Source of the DNA: Fundidesulfovibrio magnetotacticus | Lineage (GTDB): Bacteria > Desulfobacterota > Desulfovibrionia > Desulfovibrionales > Desulfovibrionaceae | Direction of reading: 5' to 3' | DNA: 64,000 bases | NCBI RefSeq assembly: GCF_013019105.1 | Contig: NZ_BLTE01000006.1 | Coordinates: 124,001 to 188,000, forward strand | Shown: positions 43,022 to 55,231 of the stretch, piece after piece | How the letters are laid out: every line of letters starts with the position of its first letter | Numbering within the stretch: the stretch's first letter is position 1 | Translations under genes and position numbers: made by a program | Notes under the pieces: generated by a model | Told to the model about the DNA's origin: nothing | Seen by the model: the letters and a program-made list of their open reading frames with translations, nothing else | Databases searched by the model: none

Positions 43022-43745
43022 GGTCCTGCTGGCGGCCGCCGGCCTCGCGGCCGTGAAGCTCGCGCTGCTGCTCTTCATGGGGCTCTCCACGCCGGGCCAG
43101 CGCCAGCAGGCCCAGGCCCCGGTTGCCGCGCCACCGGCCCAGATGGCGGCCCAGATGGCGACCGCGGCCGCGCCAGTCCAGCCCGCCCCCAAGTCCGCGC
43201 TCCAGTCCGCCGCATCGCCCCCAGGGCAAGCCCCGGCCGCTAGCGCCCAGGCCCCCCTGGCGGCCGTGCGCGCCTCCATCCTGGAGGACGCCCCGGCCCA
43301 CGCCGCCCAGCAGGCTCCCGCCCAGGACAAGAAGACCCCGGCCCAACCCCCGCAAGGCGTGCTCACCCTGGAGCAGCTCAAAACCCGCGCCGAGGAGCTG
43401 GAGCGCCGCGAACAGGCCCTGAAGTCCCTGGAATCGGACCTGAACACCCGCATGACCCAGCTGCAGAACCTCGAGAGCCTGCTCAAGGGCATGCTGGCCG
43501 AAGCCAAGTCCCTCAAGGACGAGAAGCTGCGCCACCTCATCGACGTGTACACCAACATGAAGGCCAAGCAGGCCGCCTCGGTGCTGGAGACCCTGGACGA
43601 GCAGATCGCCGTCAAAATCCTGGCGGGCATGAAGGGCCGCCAGGCCGGCGAGATCCTGACGTTCGTCTCGGCCAAGAAGGCCGCCAAGCTCTCCGAAGAC
43701 CTCACCAAGCTCCAGACCGGCCCCGAGCTGCCCGAAAAGCCCTAG
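42942..43745 (+). CDS. MotE-like flagellar protein (MgtE intracellular-N domain)
   Basis: A 267-residue membrane-anchored protein with one N-terminal helix (about residues 28-46, VLLAAAGLAAVKLALLLFMG). An Ala/Pro/Gln-rich linker runs to about residue 130. A coiled coil (about 140-185, LKTRAEELERREQALKSLES) and a C-terminal MgtE-N-like bundle (LRHLIDVYTNMKAKQAASVLETLDE; ILAGMKGRQAGEILTFVSAKKAA) follow. This is the build of MotE/FlbB, chaperones of stator proteins and basal-body parts. The start inside fliJ lacks a close ribosome site and is uncertain. A strong terminator follows. Confidence 0.8.
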   Translation: MNVKSIAKSRPNSTKWRPFATSPRLSKVLLAAAGLAAVKLALLLFMGLSTPGQRQQAQAPVAAPPAQMAAQMATAAAPVQPAPKSALQSAASPPGQAPAASAQAPLAAVRASILEDAPAHAAQQAPAQDKKTPAQPPQGVLTLEQLKTRAEELERREQALKSLESDLNTRMTQLQNLESLLKGMLAEAKSLKDEKLRHLIDVYTNMKAKQAASVLETLDEQIAVKILAGMKGRQAGEILTFVSAKKAAKLSEDLTKLQTGPELPEKP

Positions 43746-43767
43746 GCCCGGCCCCCAATGACGCCCT

Positions 43768-43812
43768 CCCGGCCCCGTCCGCGCGCACGCGCGGGCGGGG
43801 CCGGGCCTTTTT
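43768..43812 (+). terminator. Rho-independent terminator after fliJ-motE
   Basis: A GC-rich stem of about 17 bp (43768-43784 with 43789-43805, one G-T pair) has a 4-nt loop and is followed by CCTTTTT. It lies about 20 nt past the MotE-like stop and is a clear terminator. Confidence 0.85.
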
Positions 43813-44044
43813 CCCGTCGTAGATCATCGCCTCGTACTGCCGCGCCCGCACGGGCGGGGCCGGACCTCTGCGGCCCTCCCGCTCTGGCGTTCTGTTCCCA
43901 AAGCTCTTTGCGGCGAAAACCGCTTCACACGATCCTTTCACAATGGTAAGTTGAAGCTGGTTTCACCTAACCGCGACCGATCCCTTCGGATCGTTGTCAG
44001 GGCAGCCCAAAGCCGTGTCCGTCGGCTGTCCCCAAGGACTCGCC

Positions 44045-46729
<2,685 letters not shown>

Positions 46730-46763
46730 CCCCCGCGCCCCGAGCGTGTTCCATGCCCGGCCC

Positions 46764-47606
46764 ATGGAACCTACCCTCCGCCTGAAATGCACCCTGGCCT
46801 ACCAGGGCACCGACTTCGCGGGCTGGCAGTATCAGCCCGAGGGGCGCGGGCGCAGCGTGCAGGCCTGCCTGGAAGAGGCCCTGGCCCGCCTGGCCGGACG
46901 GCCCGTGCGCGCCCACGGGGCCTCGCGCACCGACGCGGGCGTCCACGCCCTGCATCAGGTGGCCCACGCCGACGTGCCCGCCGCGCGCGCCCACCTCCCC
47001 TGGCGGCGCGCCCTCAACGCCCTCCTGCCCAGGGACATGGCCGTGCTCGCCGCGGAGGAGGTCTCCCGGGAGTTCCACGCCCGCTACGACGCCACCGCCA
47101 AGACCTACGCCTACACCTTCTGGCTGGAGCAGGGCTTCCTCCTGCCCCAGCGCCGCCCCTTCGTCTGGGACGCGGGCAGCCTGGACCTGGACGCCATGGA
47201 CGAGGCGGCCCAGGCCTTCGTCGGCAGCCACGATTTCGCCGCATTCCAGAACGCGGGCACCCCCGTGGCGGACACCGTGCGCGAGGTCTTCTCCATCACC
47301 CGCCACCCCGGCCCCACGCCCCACGAGGCCGTCTTCCGGGTGCGGGGCGGCGGCTTCCTCAAACAGATGGTGCGCAACATCATGGGCTGCCTGGCCTTGG
47401 CCGGGCAGGGTAAAGCAAACGCCCAAACCGTCCGATCCCTCCTGGAGACGAAGGACAGGACCCTCGCCCCGGCAACCGCCCCGGCCAGGGGGCTCTGCCT
47501 CGAACACATGGAGTTCGGCGGACGTGGACGAAAGCGGCGTCACCAAGGTCCAGACGGGGACCCTGGCGAGCACCTCCCGGATCAAGAGCGACTGGGCGGC
47601 CTCTGA
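46764..47606 (+). CDS. truA: tRNA pseudouridine(38-40) synthase
   Basis: A 280-residue TruA that isomerises uridines 38-40 in the anticodon arm. It has LAYQGTDFAGWQYQP, the catalytic Asp in GASRTDAGVHALHQVAH, LPRDMAVL, FHARYDATAKTYAYTFW, and KQMVRNIMGCL near the C-terminus. The ATG at 46764 is chosen because the family begins a few residues before the first strand. The C-terminal 25 residues (basic, Gly-rich) overlap the start of the next gene and are not conserved-looking. Confidence 0.95.
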   Translation: MEPTLRLKCTLAYQGTDFAGWQYQPEGRGRSVQACLEEALARLAGRPVRAHGASRTDAGVHALHQVAHADVPAARAHLPWRRALNALLPRDMAVLAAEEVSREFHARYDATAKTYAYTFWLEQGFLLPQRRPFVWDAGSLDLDAMDEAAQAFVGSHDFAAFQNAGTPVADTVREVFSITRHPGPTPHEAVFRVRGGGFLKQMVRNIMGCLALAGQGKANAQTVRSLLETKDRTLAPATAPARGLCLEHMEFGGRGRKRRHQGPDGDPGEHLPDQERLGGL

Positions 47607-49596
47607 GGTCTTGTCGCGCGCGGGCGACGCCCTGGACCGCCGCCTCGCCGCCCTGCCCGCCAACCCCCTGCTGAGCGGCCTGGACACCCGCCTGAGGGCC
47701 TTCGAGTCCGCCCTGGGGGCCTTCGCCTGGCCCCAGGCCCGCATGGTCACCGGCAGCGGGGACGCGGCGGGGAAGATCGCCGGGGTCACCCGGGACGCCG
47801 ACCAGGCCACCCCCCTGGTGAAGATCGCCTCCGGCGGCTTCGAGGCCTCCGCCCAGACCTCCCTGGCGGCGGGAAGCTATTCCTTCGATCTCTCCCTGGG
47901 CCCGGACACCCAGACCCTGAACGTGGACGTGGCTAGCGCCGACACCTGGGGCGACGTGCTGGGCAAGGTCGGCGACGCCGTGAACCAGTCCCCCCTGGCC
48001 GCCCGGGCAGACGTGGTCTACCAGAACGCCGCCTTCCAGCAGGCCCCCTCCATGCCCGGCACGGGCGCCGTGCTGGCCCTCTCCGTGAACCCCCTGCGCC
48101 AGGACCAGGACCTGCGCGTCTCCGACCGCTCCGGCGACCTGCTCGCGCAACTGCGACTGCGCGCGGCCAACCGCGCCGTGGGCCCGGCCCAGGAGGCCTT
48201 CTACTCCGTGAGCGGCCAGGCCACCGCCCTGCCCACCTTCTTCTCCTCCACGCCCACGGACCCGCGCGCCGCCACGACCCTGGCCACCGGACGCCACGAC
48301 CTGGGCATCGCCACCGGAATCGGCCCCCAGGCCTCCACCTACATCTCCAAGGCCTTCACCCCCTCCGACGCCACCACCCTGGCCGCCGGGACCTACACCT
48401 TCTCCTCCGCCTACGACGGCGAGACGCGCTCCCATTCGGTCATCGTGGGGTCCGGCTGGTCCTGGGGCGACGTGCTCCAGGCCGTGGGCGCGGAGCTGAA
48501 CGGGCAGCCCGTCTGGGTCAAGTCCGCAAGCCCCACGCTCTCGGCCTCGTCCACGGCCTATTCCCAGCCCGGGGTCACGGCCTCGGTGGGCTACTGGCCC
48601 ATCCCCTCCACCACCACGCCGGGGGCCGCCACCGACGGCAGCTCCCTCACGGTGACCGGAGCGGCCGGGAAGGACTTCGCACTCGCCGACGGCGCGGGCG
48701 GCCTGCTTTCCAGCCTGGGCCTGACGGCGAAGCTCACCGGCACGCCCGTGTCGTTCAACGTGGCCCCGGGCGACACCTGGGAGGACGTGTACCGCTCCGC
48801 CTCCGTGGCCATCGGCGGCAGCCAGCGCTCCCTCGGGGCCGCCACGGCGGGCACGATGATCCCCTCCACCGTGACGCCGGGCAAGGATCTCCACCACCAG
48901 GGCGCGTTCCTGGCGTTGACCCAGCTCAACCAGCGCATCGGGGAGCGCGTGTCCCTCACCGACGGGCGCACCGGGGTGCTGGACTCCCTGGGGGTGCTGA
49001 GCCGCGAGCGCCCCGGGCGCGACGGGATGATCACCGTGAACGGCAGGGAGATGGTCTCGGAGAACGACGCCTTCAGCCTGGACCAGGGCCGCGTGCTCCT
49101 TGGGCTGGAATCGGTCTACGCGGAGGACGTGCCCCTGGCCGTGACCTCGGGCATGGAGGCCACGGAGAAGGGCTGGAGCGGGATCACCGACGCCTGGAAC
49201 TCGCTTTCACGCTATCTGCGGGCCAACGAGGACCAGTTCGCGGCGGGGCTGGGGCAGCGCCTGGAGGCCCCCCTGGCCTCGCGGGCTGGGGACCTGCGCT
49301 GGATGGGCGTGACCACCGCCGGGCGCACCGGCCAGCTGTGGACAAACTCGCGGACGTTCTGGAGTTCGTTCCTGGCGGACACGGACCGCGCCCGCGCGGC
49401 GCTCTGGGCGCCCGCCACGGGGCTCGTGCCCGCCTGGAAGGCGGCGGCGTCCTCGGTGCGCGCCGCCGGGCTGGAGAGCTGGCTCTCGGGCGGGGCGGAC
49501 CGGGAGTCGGGGCTCTCCTTCGAGGCCTCGCGCCCGGCCCTCACCAGCGAATTCCAGCTGGAGCAGAAGCACCGGCTGATGAAGCTCCTGGGCTGA
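47524..49596 (+). CDS. FliD-like secreted flagellar protein of unknown exact role
   Basis: A 690-residue protein with flagellar-filament features: no signal peptide, polar Ala/Ser/Thr/Gly-rich composition, few Lys and no cysteines. A three-times-repeated beta module ends in a T/SWGDVLxxVxxxxN motif (about residues 116-160, 286-330 and 405-435), recalling the hook-IN-type modules of FliD/FlgL. The C-terminus is helical and ends RLMKLLG. It may be a variant filament cap or filament-associated protein. The start is GTG at 47524 inside truA, with GGAG 10 nt upstream. The homology is judged by pattern only. Confidence 0.75.
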   Translation: MDESGVTKVQTGTLASTSRIKSDWAASEVLSRAGDALDRRLAALPANPLLSGLDTRLRAFESALGAFAWPQARMVTGSGDAAGKIAGVTRDADQATPLVKIASGGFEASAQTSLAAGSYSFDLSLGPDTQTLNVDVASADTWGDVLGKVGDAVNQSPLAARADVVYQNAAFQQAPSMPGTGAVLALSVNPLRQDQDLRVSDRSGDLLAQLRLRAANRAVGPAQEAFYSVSGQATALPTFFSSTPTDPRAATTLATGRHDLGIATGIGPQASTYISKAFTPSDATTLAAGTYTFSSAYDGETRSHSVIVGSGWSWGDVLQAVGAELNGQPVWVKSASPTLSASSTAYSQPGVTASVGYWPIPSTTTPGAATDGSSLTVTGAAGKDFALADGAGGLLSSLGLTAKLTGTPVSFNVAPGDTWEDVYRSASVAIGGSQRSLGAATAGTMIPSTVTPGKDLHHQGAFLALTQLNQRIGERVSLTDGRTGVLDSLGVLSRERPGRDGMITVNGREMVSENDAFSLDQGRVLLGLESVYAEDVPLAVTSGMEATEKGWSGITDAWNSLSRYLRANEDQFAAGLGQRLEAPLASRAGDLRWMGVTTAGRTGQLWTNSRTFWSSFLADTDRARAALWAPATGLVPAWKAAASSVRAAGLESWLSGGADRESGLSFEASRPALTSEFQLEQKHRLMKLLG

Positions 49597-49657
49597 GCGG
49601 CCCCGTCGTCGCCGGGCGGGCTGCCGCGCAGTGCGCGGCCGGAGCGCGGGCGCGGGC

Positions 49658-50713
49658 TCAGATGCGTCGGCCCGAGAGCAGCCAGAAGTCGGCCAGGGTC
49701 AGGCAGACCATGGCCTCCAGCACAGGGTTGATGCGAGGGATGGCGCAGGCGTCGTGGCGTCCGCCCACGCGCACGGTGGTCTCCTCGCCGGAGGTGGTGG
49801 TGGTCAGCTGTTCCTTGGCGACGGAGGGAATGGGCTTCACGGCCGCGCGCACCACGATGTCCTGGCCGGAGCTGATGCCGCCCAGCATGCCGCCCGCGCG
49901 GTTGGAGGCGAAACCCCGGGGGGTGATGGGGTCGTTGTTCTTGGAGCCGTAGTTGCGAGCCGCCGAGAACCCGGCCCCGATCTCCACGCCCTTCACCGCG
50001 CCCACGCCCATGAGGGCGTAGGCCAGGCGCGCGTCGAGTTTGTCGAACACGGGTTCGCCCAGCCCGGCGGGCATGCCCGTGGCCGTCACGCAGACCACGC
50101 CGCCGATGGAGTCTCCCTCGGAGCGCACCAGCTCCACGCGGTCGGTCCAGATGTCCACCACGTAGTCGTCCGGGGCGTAGAAGGGGCGCGTGTGGGCGTT
50201 CAGGGGGTCCATGCACTGGGCGGGCACGTCGCCCATCTCGGTGGTGTAGGAGTACACCTTCACGCCGCCGCGCGCCAGGATCAGGCGGGCCACCTCGCCC
50301 CCGGCCACGCGGGCGGCCGTCTCGCGGGCAGAGGCCCGGCCGCCGCCCCGGTAGTCGCGCACGCCGTACTTGGCCTGGTAGGTGTAGTCGGCGTGGCCAG
50401 GCCGGAAGATGTCCTTGATGGCCGAGTAGTCGCGGGAGCGCTGGTCGGTGTTCTCGATCACGAAGGCGATGGGCGTGCCGGTGGTCACGCCCTCGAACAC
50501 CCCGGAGAGGATGCGCGCGCGGTCGGGCTCGTCGCGGGCCGTGGAGGCCAGCCCGCCCTGGCCGGGACGGCGGCGGTCGAGGCCTTGCTGGAGGTCGGCC
50601 TCGCTCAGGGGGAGCCCGGCGGGGCAGCCGTCGAGGACCCCGCCGATGGCCGGGCCGTGGGATTCGCCGAAAGTGGTGAGCCGCAGAAGGCTTCCGAAGG
50701 TGTTGGCGTTCAT
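49658..50713 (-). CDS. aroC: Chorismate synthase
   Basis: A 351-residue enzyme that uses reduced FMN to turn EPSP into chorismate, the last common step of aromatic amino-acid synthesis. It has the three signatures: GESHGPAIGGVLDGCPAGL, RDYRGGGRASARETAARVAGGEVA and GRHDACAIPR. Catalytic His residues are present. Encoded alone on the minus strand between the FliD-like gene and the hemerythrin gene, with both neighbours transcribed in the opposite direction. Confidence 0.97.
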   Translation of the reverse strand: MNANTFGSLLRLTTFGESHGPAIGGVLDGCPAGLPLSEADLQQGLDRRRPGQGGLASTARDEPDRARILSGVFEGVTTGTPIAFVIENTDQRSRDYSAIKDIFRPGHADYTYQAKYGVRDYRGGGRASARETAARVAGGEVARLILARGGVKVYSYTTEMGDVPAQCMDPLNAHTRPFYAPDDYVVDIWTDRVELVRSEGDSIGGVVCVTATGMPAGLGEPVFDKLDARLAYALMGVGAVKGVEIGAGFSAARNYGSKNNDPITPRGFASNRAGGMLGGISSGQDIVVRAAVKPIPSVAKEQLTTTTSGEETTVRVGGRHDACAIPRINPVLEAMVCLTLADFWLLSGRRI

Positions 50714-50763
50714 GGCCGCGCACGCTAGCCCTTAACCCGCCCGGGGGCAAGCCGGGGATTCGC

Positions 50764-50792
50764 TTTACATGCTCCAGCCCGGAGTTTAATAA
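50764..50792 (+). promoter_or_regulatory. Sigma-70 promoter of the hemerythrin-chemoreceptor operon
   Basis: TTTACA (50764-50769), a 17-bp spacer and TAATAA (50787-50792) lie about 32 bp upstream of the hemerythrin ATG, which has AAAAGGAG in front. The spacing and match make this a good promoter for the two-gene operon. Confidence 0.7.
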
Positions 50793-50823
50793 CTGGAATC
50801 TATCCCCCAAAAGGAGATTCCGC

Positions 50824-51231
50824 ATGAGCATGCTGGCCTGGAACGACCGTCTCGCCGTGAACATCAAGGAGATCGACGACCAGCACAAGAAGCTGGTGGA
50901 CATGATCAACAAGCTCCACGACGCCATGAAGGGCGGCAAGGCCGACGCAGTGGTCCTGGGCATCGTGGACGAGATGAAGAAGTACGCCGCCTCCCACTTC
51001 GCCACCGAGGAGCGGCACATGAAGGCCCACGCCTACCCCGAATTCGCCGCGCACAAGGCCGAGCACGACAAGTTCGTGGCCAAGGTGCTCCAGGTGGAAG
51101 CGGACTGCAAGTCCGGCAAGTGCGCCATGTCCATGGACATCCTGAACTTCCTCTCCAACTGGCTGGTGAACCACATCAAGGGCACCGACAAGAAGTACGG
51201 CCCCTACCTCAACGCGCGGGGCGTAAAGTAG
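50824..51231 (+). CDS. Bacteriohemerythrin
   Basis: A 135-residue four-helix diiron protein that binds O2 reversibly. All expected ligands are visible: [27 protein letters not shown] and [11 protein letters not shown]. The length and opening [15 protein letters not shown] are typical of single-domain bacteriohemerythrins in anaerobes. A good promoter and AAGGAG precede it. The chemoreceptor gene begins 4 nt after its stop, so the protein probably delivers or buffers oxygen for an aerotaxis receptor. Confidence 0.95.
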   Translation: MSMLAWNDRLAVNIKEIDDQHKKLVDMINKLHDAMKGGKADAVVLGIVDEMKKYAASHFATEERHMKAHAYPEFAAHKAEHDKFVAKVLQVEADCKSGKCAMSMDILNFLSNWLVNHIKGTDKKYGPYLNARGVK

Positions 51232-51235
51232 GGCC

Positions 51236-53062
51236 ATGCCTTCCCCAGGCGAACTCGCATCCCGGACGGCCGTCGCGGCGGCCGTCCTGTCGGCGGCCGC
51301 GGCGTCCGCCCCCTGGGCCGGGCTCCCTTCCTGGGCGGGCGCGGCGGCCGGGCTGGCCGCGGCGGGCCTTGCCGGGGCGGCGGCCCTGTGGGCCTCGCGC
51401 GGCGAAAGGCAGCTCCTGGGCCGCGTCCGCGAACTGGCGGGCATCGCCCCGGACCAAGCCGTGCAGGACCCCCTGGAGGCCGCCGCGCGCCGCTCCCGGG
51501 AGGACCGGGAGGCCCGCGAGCGCGCCCTTGGCCTGCTGGAGAGCTTCCCCTTCCCGGCGATGACCCTCACCCGCGCCGGAACCCTGCGCTGGATGAACCG
51601 CTCCATGGCCGGGGTGCTGGGCACGCCCCCGCCCGCGCGCGGCGCGGCCATGGACCCCCTGTTCTTCGCCTCCACCTCGGCCGGCGGCTGGGAGGCCCTG
51701 CGCGGCGACGCCCGGACGGAGGACCTGCTGCGCTTCACCCGGGGCGAGGCCTTCTTCCTCTTCCAGTGCGTGGTTCAGGAGGTGGGCGACAACGAGGACC
51801 GCTGGCTCGTGATGCTCGTGGACATGACCTCCTCCAACATGGACGCCGAGCGACTGGCCGCCCAGCAAGCCGAGATCCGCCAGCTGGCCCGCAAGATCCG
51901 GGGCACCACCGCCCGCCTGGAGCAGGACGCCCGCGCCATCAGCGAGACCCTGCAGCGGCTGGTGGACACCATGGCCGACTCCCAGGGCCAGGCGCGCCAG
52001 GTCTCCTGCGCCATGCAGGAGATGACCGACAACGTGCGCATGGTGGCCACCGTGGCCGCCCAGTCCCACGCCACCTCCTCCGAGGCAGAGGGCAGCGCCC
52101 GCGAAGGCATGGAGGAGGTGCGCCACACCGCCCAGGTGACGCGCAAGGTGGTGGACTCCTACGCCGGGCTCCAGGCCATCATGACCCAGCTGGTGGAGCG
52201 CGGCGGGCGCATCCGCAACGTGACGCAGATCATCTCCGACATCGCGGACCAGACCAACCTCCTGGCGCTCAACGCGGCCATCGAGGCCGCCCGGGCCGGG
52301 GAGTCCGGCCGGGGGTTCGCGGTGGTGGCCGACGAGGTGCGCAAGCTGGCCGAAAAGACCCTGGCCGCCACCCGCGAGGTGCACGAGGCCGTGGGCGCCA
52401 TCGACGCAAGCTCCCACGAAGCCCTCGAAGCCATGAACGCCACCAAGGGCGACATCGAAAACGCCTCCGGGCTCGTCCACGACGTGGAGGAGCGCTTCTC
52501 CGCCATCGCCAAGGCCATGGTGGAGACCTCCCAGGCCATCGGGGACATCGCCCGGCGCGCCGAAAGCCAGTGCGCCTCCAGCTTCGAGATCAACATGTGC
52601 GCCATGAACGTCACGGACAACTCGGAGGAGGTCACCGAGACCGTGGGCGAGACCAGCCGCGAGCTCAAGGCCCTGGTGGAAGAGGCCGCCAACGTGCGCG
52701 ACCTGGCCGGACGCTACCTGGACGGCGGCAACGACGAGAGCGAACACCGCGCCCACGACCGCATCTACGTGAAGGCTTACGCCTCCCGCCTGACCTGCCG
52801 CGTGGACCTGGGCGGCCGCCAGGCCATGGGCGAAGTGCTCGACGTGAGCCCCGGCGGCGTCCGGCTGCGCCTGCTGGAGGAGGCCCAGCCCCGCGAGGGC
52901 GGACGCGCCGCGCTGGCGGCCTGCTCCTGCAAGGGCGACCTGGGCCTGGACGGCCGCGCCGGAGTGGTGCGCTGGTGCTCGGGCAGGGACGTGGGCCTGG
53001 AGTTCGACAACCCCCTGCCCTATTCCGCCGGCCGCCTCCAGGCCCTGGTGGCGCAGGCGTAG
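51236..53062 (+). CDS. Methyl-accepting chemotaxis protein with PAS and PilZ domains
   Basis: A 608-residue receptor. Two short hydrophobic segments lie near residues 10-55 with no real periplasmic domain between, followed by a PAS-like domain (about 93-200) and a coiled coil. The MCP signalling hairpin comes next (about 330-375, [20 protein letters not shown] and [18 protein letters not shown]). A C-terminal PilZ domain (about 500-600) has [14 protein letters not shown] and [11 protein letters not shown] (RxxxR and DxSxxG motifs for c-di-GMP). It is translated right after the hemerythrin. It probably senses O2 or redox in the cytoplasm and combines that with c-di-GMP level to steer swimming. 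Confidence 0.93.
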   Translation: MPSPGELASRTAVAAAVLSAAAASAPWAGLPSWAGAAAGLAAAGLAGAAALWASRGERQLLGRVRELAGIAPDQAVQDPLEAAARRSREDREARERALGLLESFPFPAMTLTRAGTLRWMNRSMAGVLGTPPPARGAAMDPLFFASTSAGGWEALRGDARTEDLLRFTRGEAFFLFQCVVQEVGDNEDRWLVMLVDMTSSNMDAERLAAQQAEIRQLARKIRGTTARLEQDARAISETLQRLVDTMADSQGQARQVSCAMQEMTDNVRMVATVAAQSHATSSEAEGSAREGMEEVRHTAQVTRKVVDSYAGLQAIMTQLVERGGRIRNVTQIISDIADQTNLLALNAAIEAARAGESGRGFAVVADEVRKLAEKTLAATREVHEAVGAIDASSHEALEAMNATKGDIENASGLVHDVEERFSAIAKAMVETSQAIGDIARRAESQCASSFEINMCAMNVTDNSEEVTETVGETSRELKALVEEAANVRDLAGRYLDGGNDESEHRAHDRIYVKAYASRLTCRVDLGGRQAMGEVLDVSPGGVRLRLLEEAQPREGGRAALAACSCKGDLGLDGRAGVVRWCSGRDVGLEFDNPLPYSAGRLQALVAQA

Positions 53063-53197
53063 CGCGCGGACGCAGAAGAGCTGCCCCGCTTTGCCGAACG
53101 GTCCGGACCAGGACCAGCCGCGCGCCCGCCCCGCCGGGACGGCGCGCGCGGCCGTCTGCGAACCGCCAGACTGCGGCGGCCTGGCGGCGCGCCCCGC

Positions 53198-53911
53198 TCA
53201 CTCCTCGCGCACGCGCAGCTCGATGGCGTCGAAACGCCAGGATTCGTGCTCCACGGTGACCACCTGGCCCGCGCCGTCGGTCTTCACGCGGCGAATGTAC
53301 AGGCCGGGCGAGCCCCGGGGCACGTCCAGCTCCGCGCAGACCTCGACGGGAAGGAACTCCGGGCGCACCAGGAGGTCGGTCTGGACCAGGGCGACGCCGT
53401 AGTCCTCGGCGGCCACCTGGGTCATGGCCCGGTCGCGGATGCGGGGCACGATGCCCTCCAGGCGTCCGGCGTGCAGGAAGTTGCGCACGTAGGCCACCTT
53501 CTGCCCGTCCAGGAAGAAGACGTTCTCCACCTCGTACACCCGGGTTCTGGCCGGGAAGAGCCCGGGGCCGCAGGCCTCGTGGGCCCCGTCCAGGAGCGGG
53601 GCGCCCCGGTCCACGGTGGTCCAGCGGGCCGCGCGGCCCTGGGCGGCGGCCAGGCGGGCGAAGTTCACGTGGCGCGCGGGGTTGTGGGTCAGGCGCGCGG
53701 GCGTGACGTACCAGCCCCGGCGGTCCAGCCGGTGGATGCGCCCCTCTTTCTGGAGCTGCAGGAGGGCGTGGCGCACGGTGTTGCGGTTCATGCCCGTGCG
53801 GGCGCAGAGGGCGCGCTCGCTGGGCAGCCGGTCGCCGGGGCGCAGCGCGCCGGAGGCCAGCTCCGCGAGGATGAGCTCGCGCACGGCCTGATAGAACTTC
53901 GGTTTGTCCAT
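53198..53911 (-). CDS. GntR-family regulator with UTRA ligand domain
   Basis: A 237-residue HutC/FarR-type regulator. The N-terminal winged helix (PKFYQAVRELILAELASGAL; GDRLPSERALCARTGMNRNTVRHALLQLQKEG) binds DNA. The UTRA domain from about residue 90 binds a small effector (RVYEVENVFFLDGQKVAY; LYIRRVKTDGAGQVV). The start at 53911 is taken from the domain boundary and AGAGG; the frame is open to 54523 but reads as non-coding. Divergent from the amino-acid transporter operon at 54177, which it probably controls. Confidence 0.9.
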   Translation of the reverse strand: MDKPKFYQAVRELILAELASGALRPGDRLPSERALCARTGMNRNTVRHALLQLQKEGRIHRLDRRGWYVTPARLTHNPARHVNFARLAAAQGRAARWTTVDRGAPLLDGAHEACGPGLFPARTRVYEVENVFFLDGQKVAYVRNFLHAGRLEGIVPRIRDRAMTQVAAEDYGVALVQTDLLVRPEFLPVEVCAELDVPRGSPGLYIRRVKTDGAGQVVTVEHESWRFDAIELRVREE

Positions 53912-53998
53912 GGGGCCTCTGGGCTTGGGTTGCGCCGTGGCTATGACGTGAAATTGTCGCGGTGTCATCACCGTTTCGTTGCGCAGCTCCTGGAAATC

Positions 53999-54010
53999 TG
54001 GGTTAACCCA
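53999..54010. promoter_or_regulatory. Palindrome in GntR/ABC-transporter divergent promoter region
   Basis: TGGGTTAACCCA is a perfect 12-bp palindrome midway between the two divergent genes. It is a candidate GntR operator. No second copy was found in this intergenic region. Confidence 0.4.
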
Positions 54011-54176
54011 ATTGCCAGCGCGAGGCCATCCATGTATGGGGCATGGAACACGCCGGAAGCGCGGCCCCGCAGGCCACGCCATCGTCCGGCGCGGGCTGGT
54101 CATGCGCGGCGCGGACACGGCAACCCCTCCCAGGTCCGCGCGCGGGGAGCACCGAGAGGGACGCAGGAGAGCCTCC

Positions 54177-55187
54177 ATGCAACTGACCCGATTCTGTCTC
54201 GCAGGCCTTCTCACCCTGGCCCTGGCCGCCACGGCCTCGGCGGGAACCCTGCAGAACGTGAAGAAAGACGGCTTCCTCAAGTGCGGGACCCACGTGGAAA
54301 ACCCCGGCTTCTCGGCCCTGGACGACAAGGGCCAGCGCATCGGCTTCGACATCGACTTCATGCGCGCCGTGGCCGCCGCCGCCAACGTGCCCGAGATCAA
54401 GTACGTGCCCCTCAACTCCAAGGAGCGCATCCCGGCCCTGCAGTCGGGCGAGATCGACCTGCTCGTGCGCACCACCACCCAGACCATGAACCGCGACACC
54501 GCCCTGGGCCTGAGCTTCACCACCGTGACCCTCTACGACGGCCAGGGCTTCATGGTGCGCAAATCCTCGGGCGTGAAAAGCGCCAAGGACCTGAACGGCG
54601 CGGCCATCGGCATGGAGACCGGCTCCACCACCGAGCTCAACGTGGCCGACTTCTTCCGCAAGAACGGCATGAACTACAAGCCCGTGGTCTTCGAGAAGCA
54701 GCCCGACGTGCGCAAGGCCTACGACGAAGGCCGCTGCGACGCCCACACCACCGACATCTCGGGCCTGGCCGCCCAGCGCTCCCTGATGAAGGACCCCGCC
54801 GAACACGTGATCCTTCCCGAGGTGATCTCCAAGGAACCCCTCGGACCCTTCGTGCGCAAGGACGACGCCCAGTGGACGGACATCGTGCGCTGGGTGGTCT
54901 GGCTGACCATCGCCGCCGAGGAATACGGCGTCACCCAGGCCAACGTTGAAGAGATGTTCGCCAACAGCAAGGACCCCGAAGTGCAGCGCATGCTGGGCAA
55001 GACCGGCACCCTCTGGACCGACCTGGGCCTGGACCAGGGCGCGCCCGTGCGCGTGATCAAGGCCGTGGGCAACTACGGCGAGATCTTCGAGCGCAACCTG
55101 GGGCCCAAGACCCCCCTGCGCATGGAGCGCGGCCTGAACGCCCAGTGGACCAAAGGCGGCCTTCTCTACTCTCCGCCCTTCCGTTGA
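54177..55187 (+). CDS. aapJ: Amino-acid ABC transporter substrate-binding protein (AapJ-like)
   Basis: A 336-residue periplasmic binding protein with a signal peptide (LAGLLTLALAATASA, residues about 9-23). The mature part is longer than in GlnH-type proteins and fits AapJ/BztA of the general L-amino-acid transporter: FLKCGTHVENPGFSALDDKG, GFDIDFMRAVAAAA, LVRTTTQTMNRDTALGLSF, GEIFERNLGP. GGAGA precedes the ATG. It leads a four-gene operon. A strong hairpin follows its stop before the permease genes. Confidence 0.93.
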   Translation: MQLTRFCLAGLLTLALAATASAGTLQNVKKDGFLKCGTHVENPGFSALDDKGQRIGFDIDFMRAVAAAANVPEIKYVPLNSKERIPALQSGEIDLLVRTTTQTMNRDTALGLSFTTVTLYDGQGFMVRKSSGVKSAKDLNGAAIGMETGSTTELNVADFFRKNGMNYKPVVFEKQPDVRKAYDEGRCDAHTTDISGLAAQRSLMKDPAEHVILPEVISKEPLGPFVRKDDAQWTDIVRWVVWLTIAAEEYGVTQANVEEMFANSKDPEVQRMLGKTGTLWTDLGLDQGAPVRVIKAVGNYGEIFERNLGPKTPLRMERGLNAQWTKGGLLYSPPFR

Positions 55188-55231
55188 TCGAGCGCCGCAG
55201 GACCGGTCGCCGCACCGGCTCCGAACGGACT

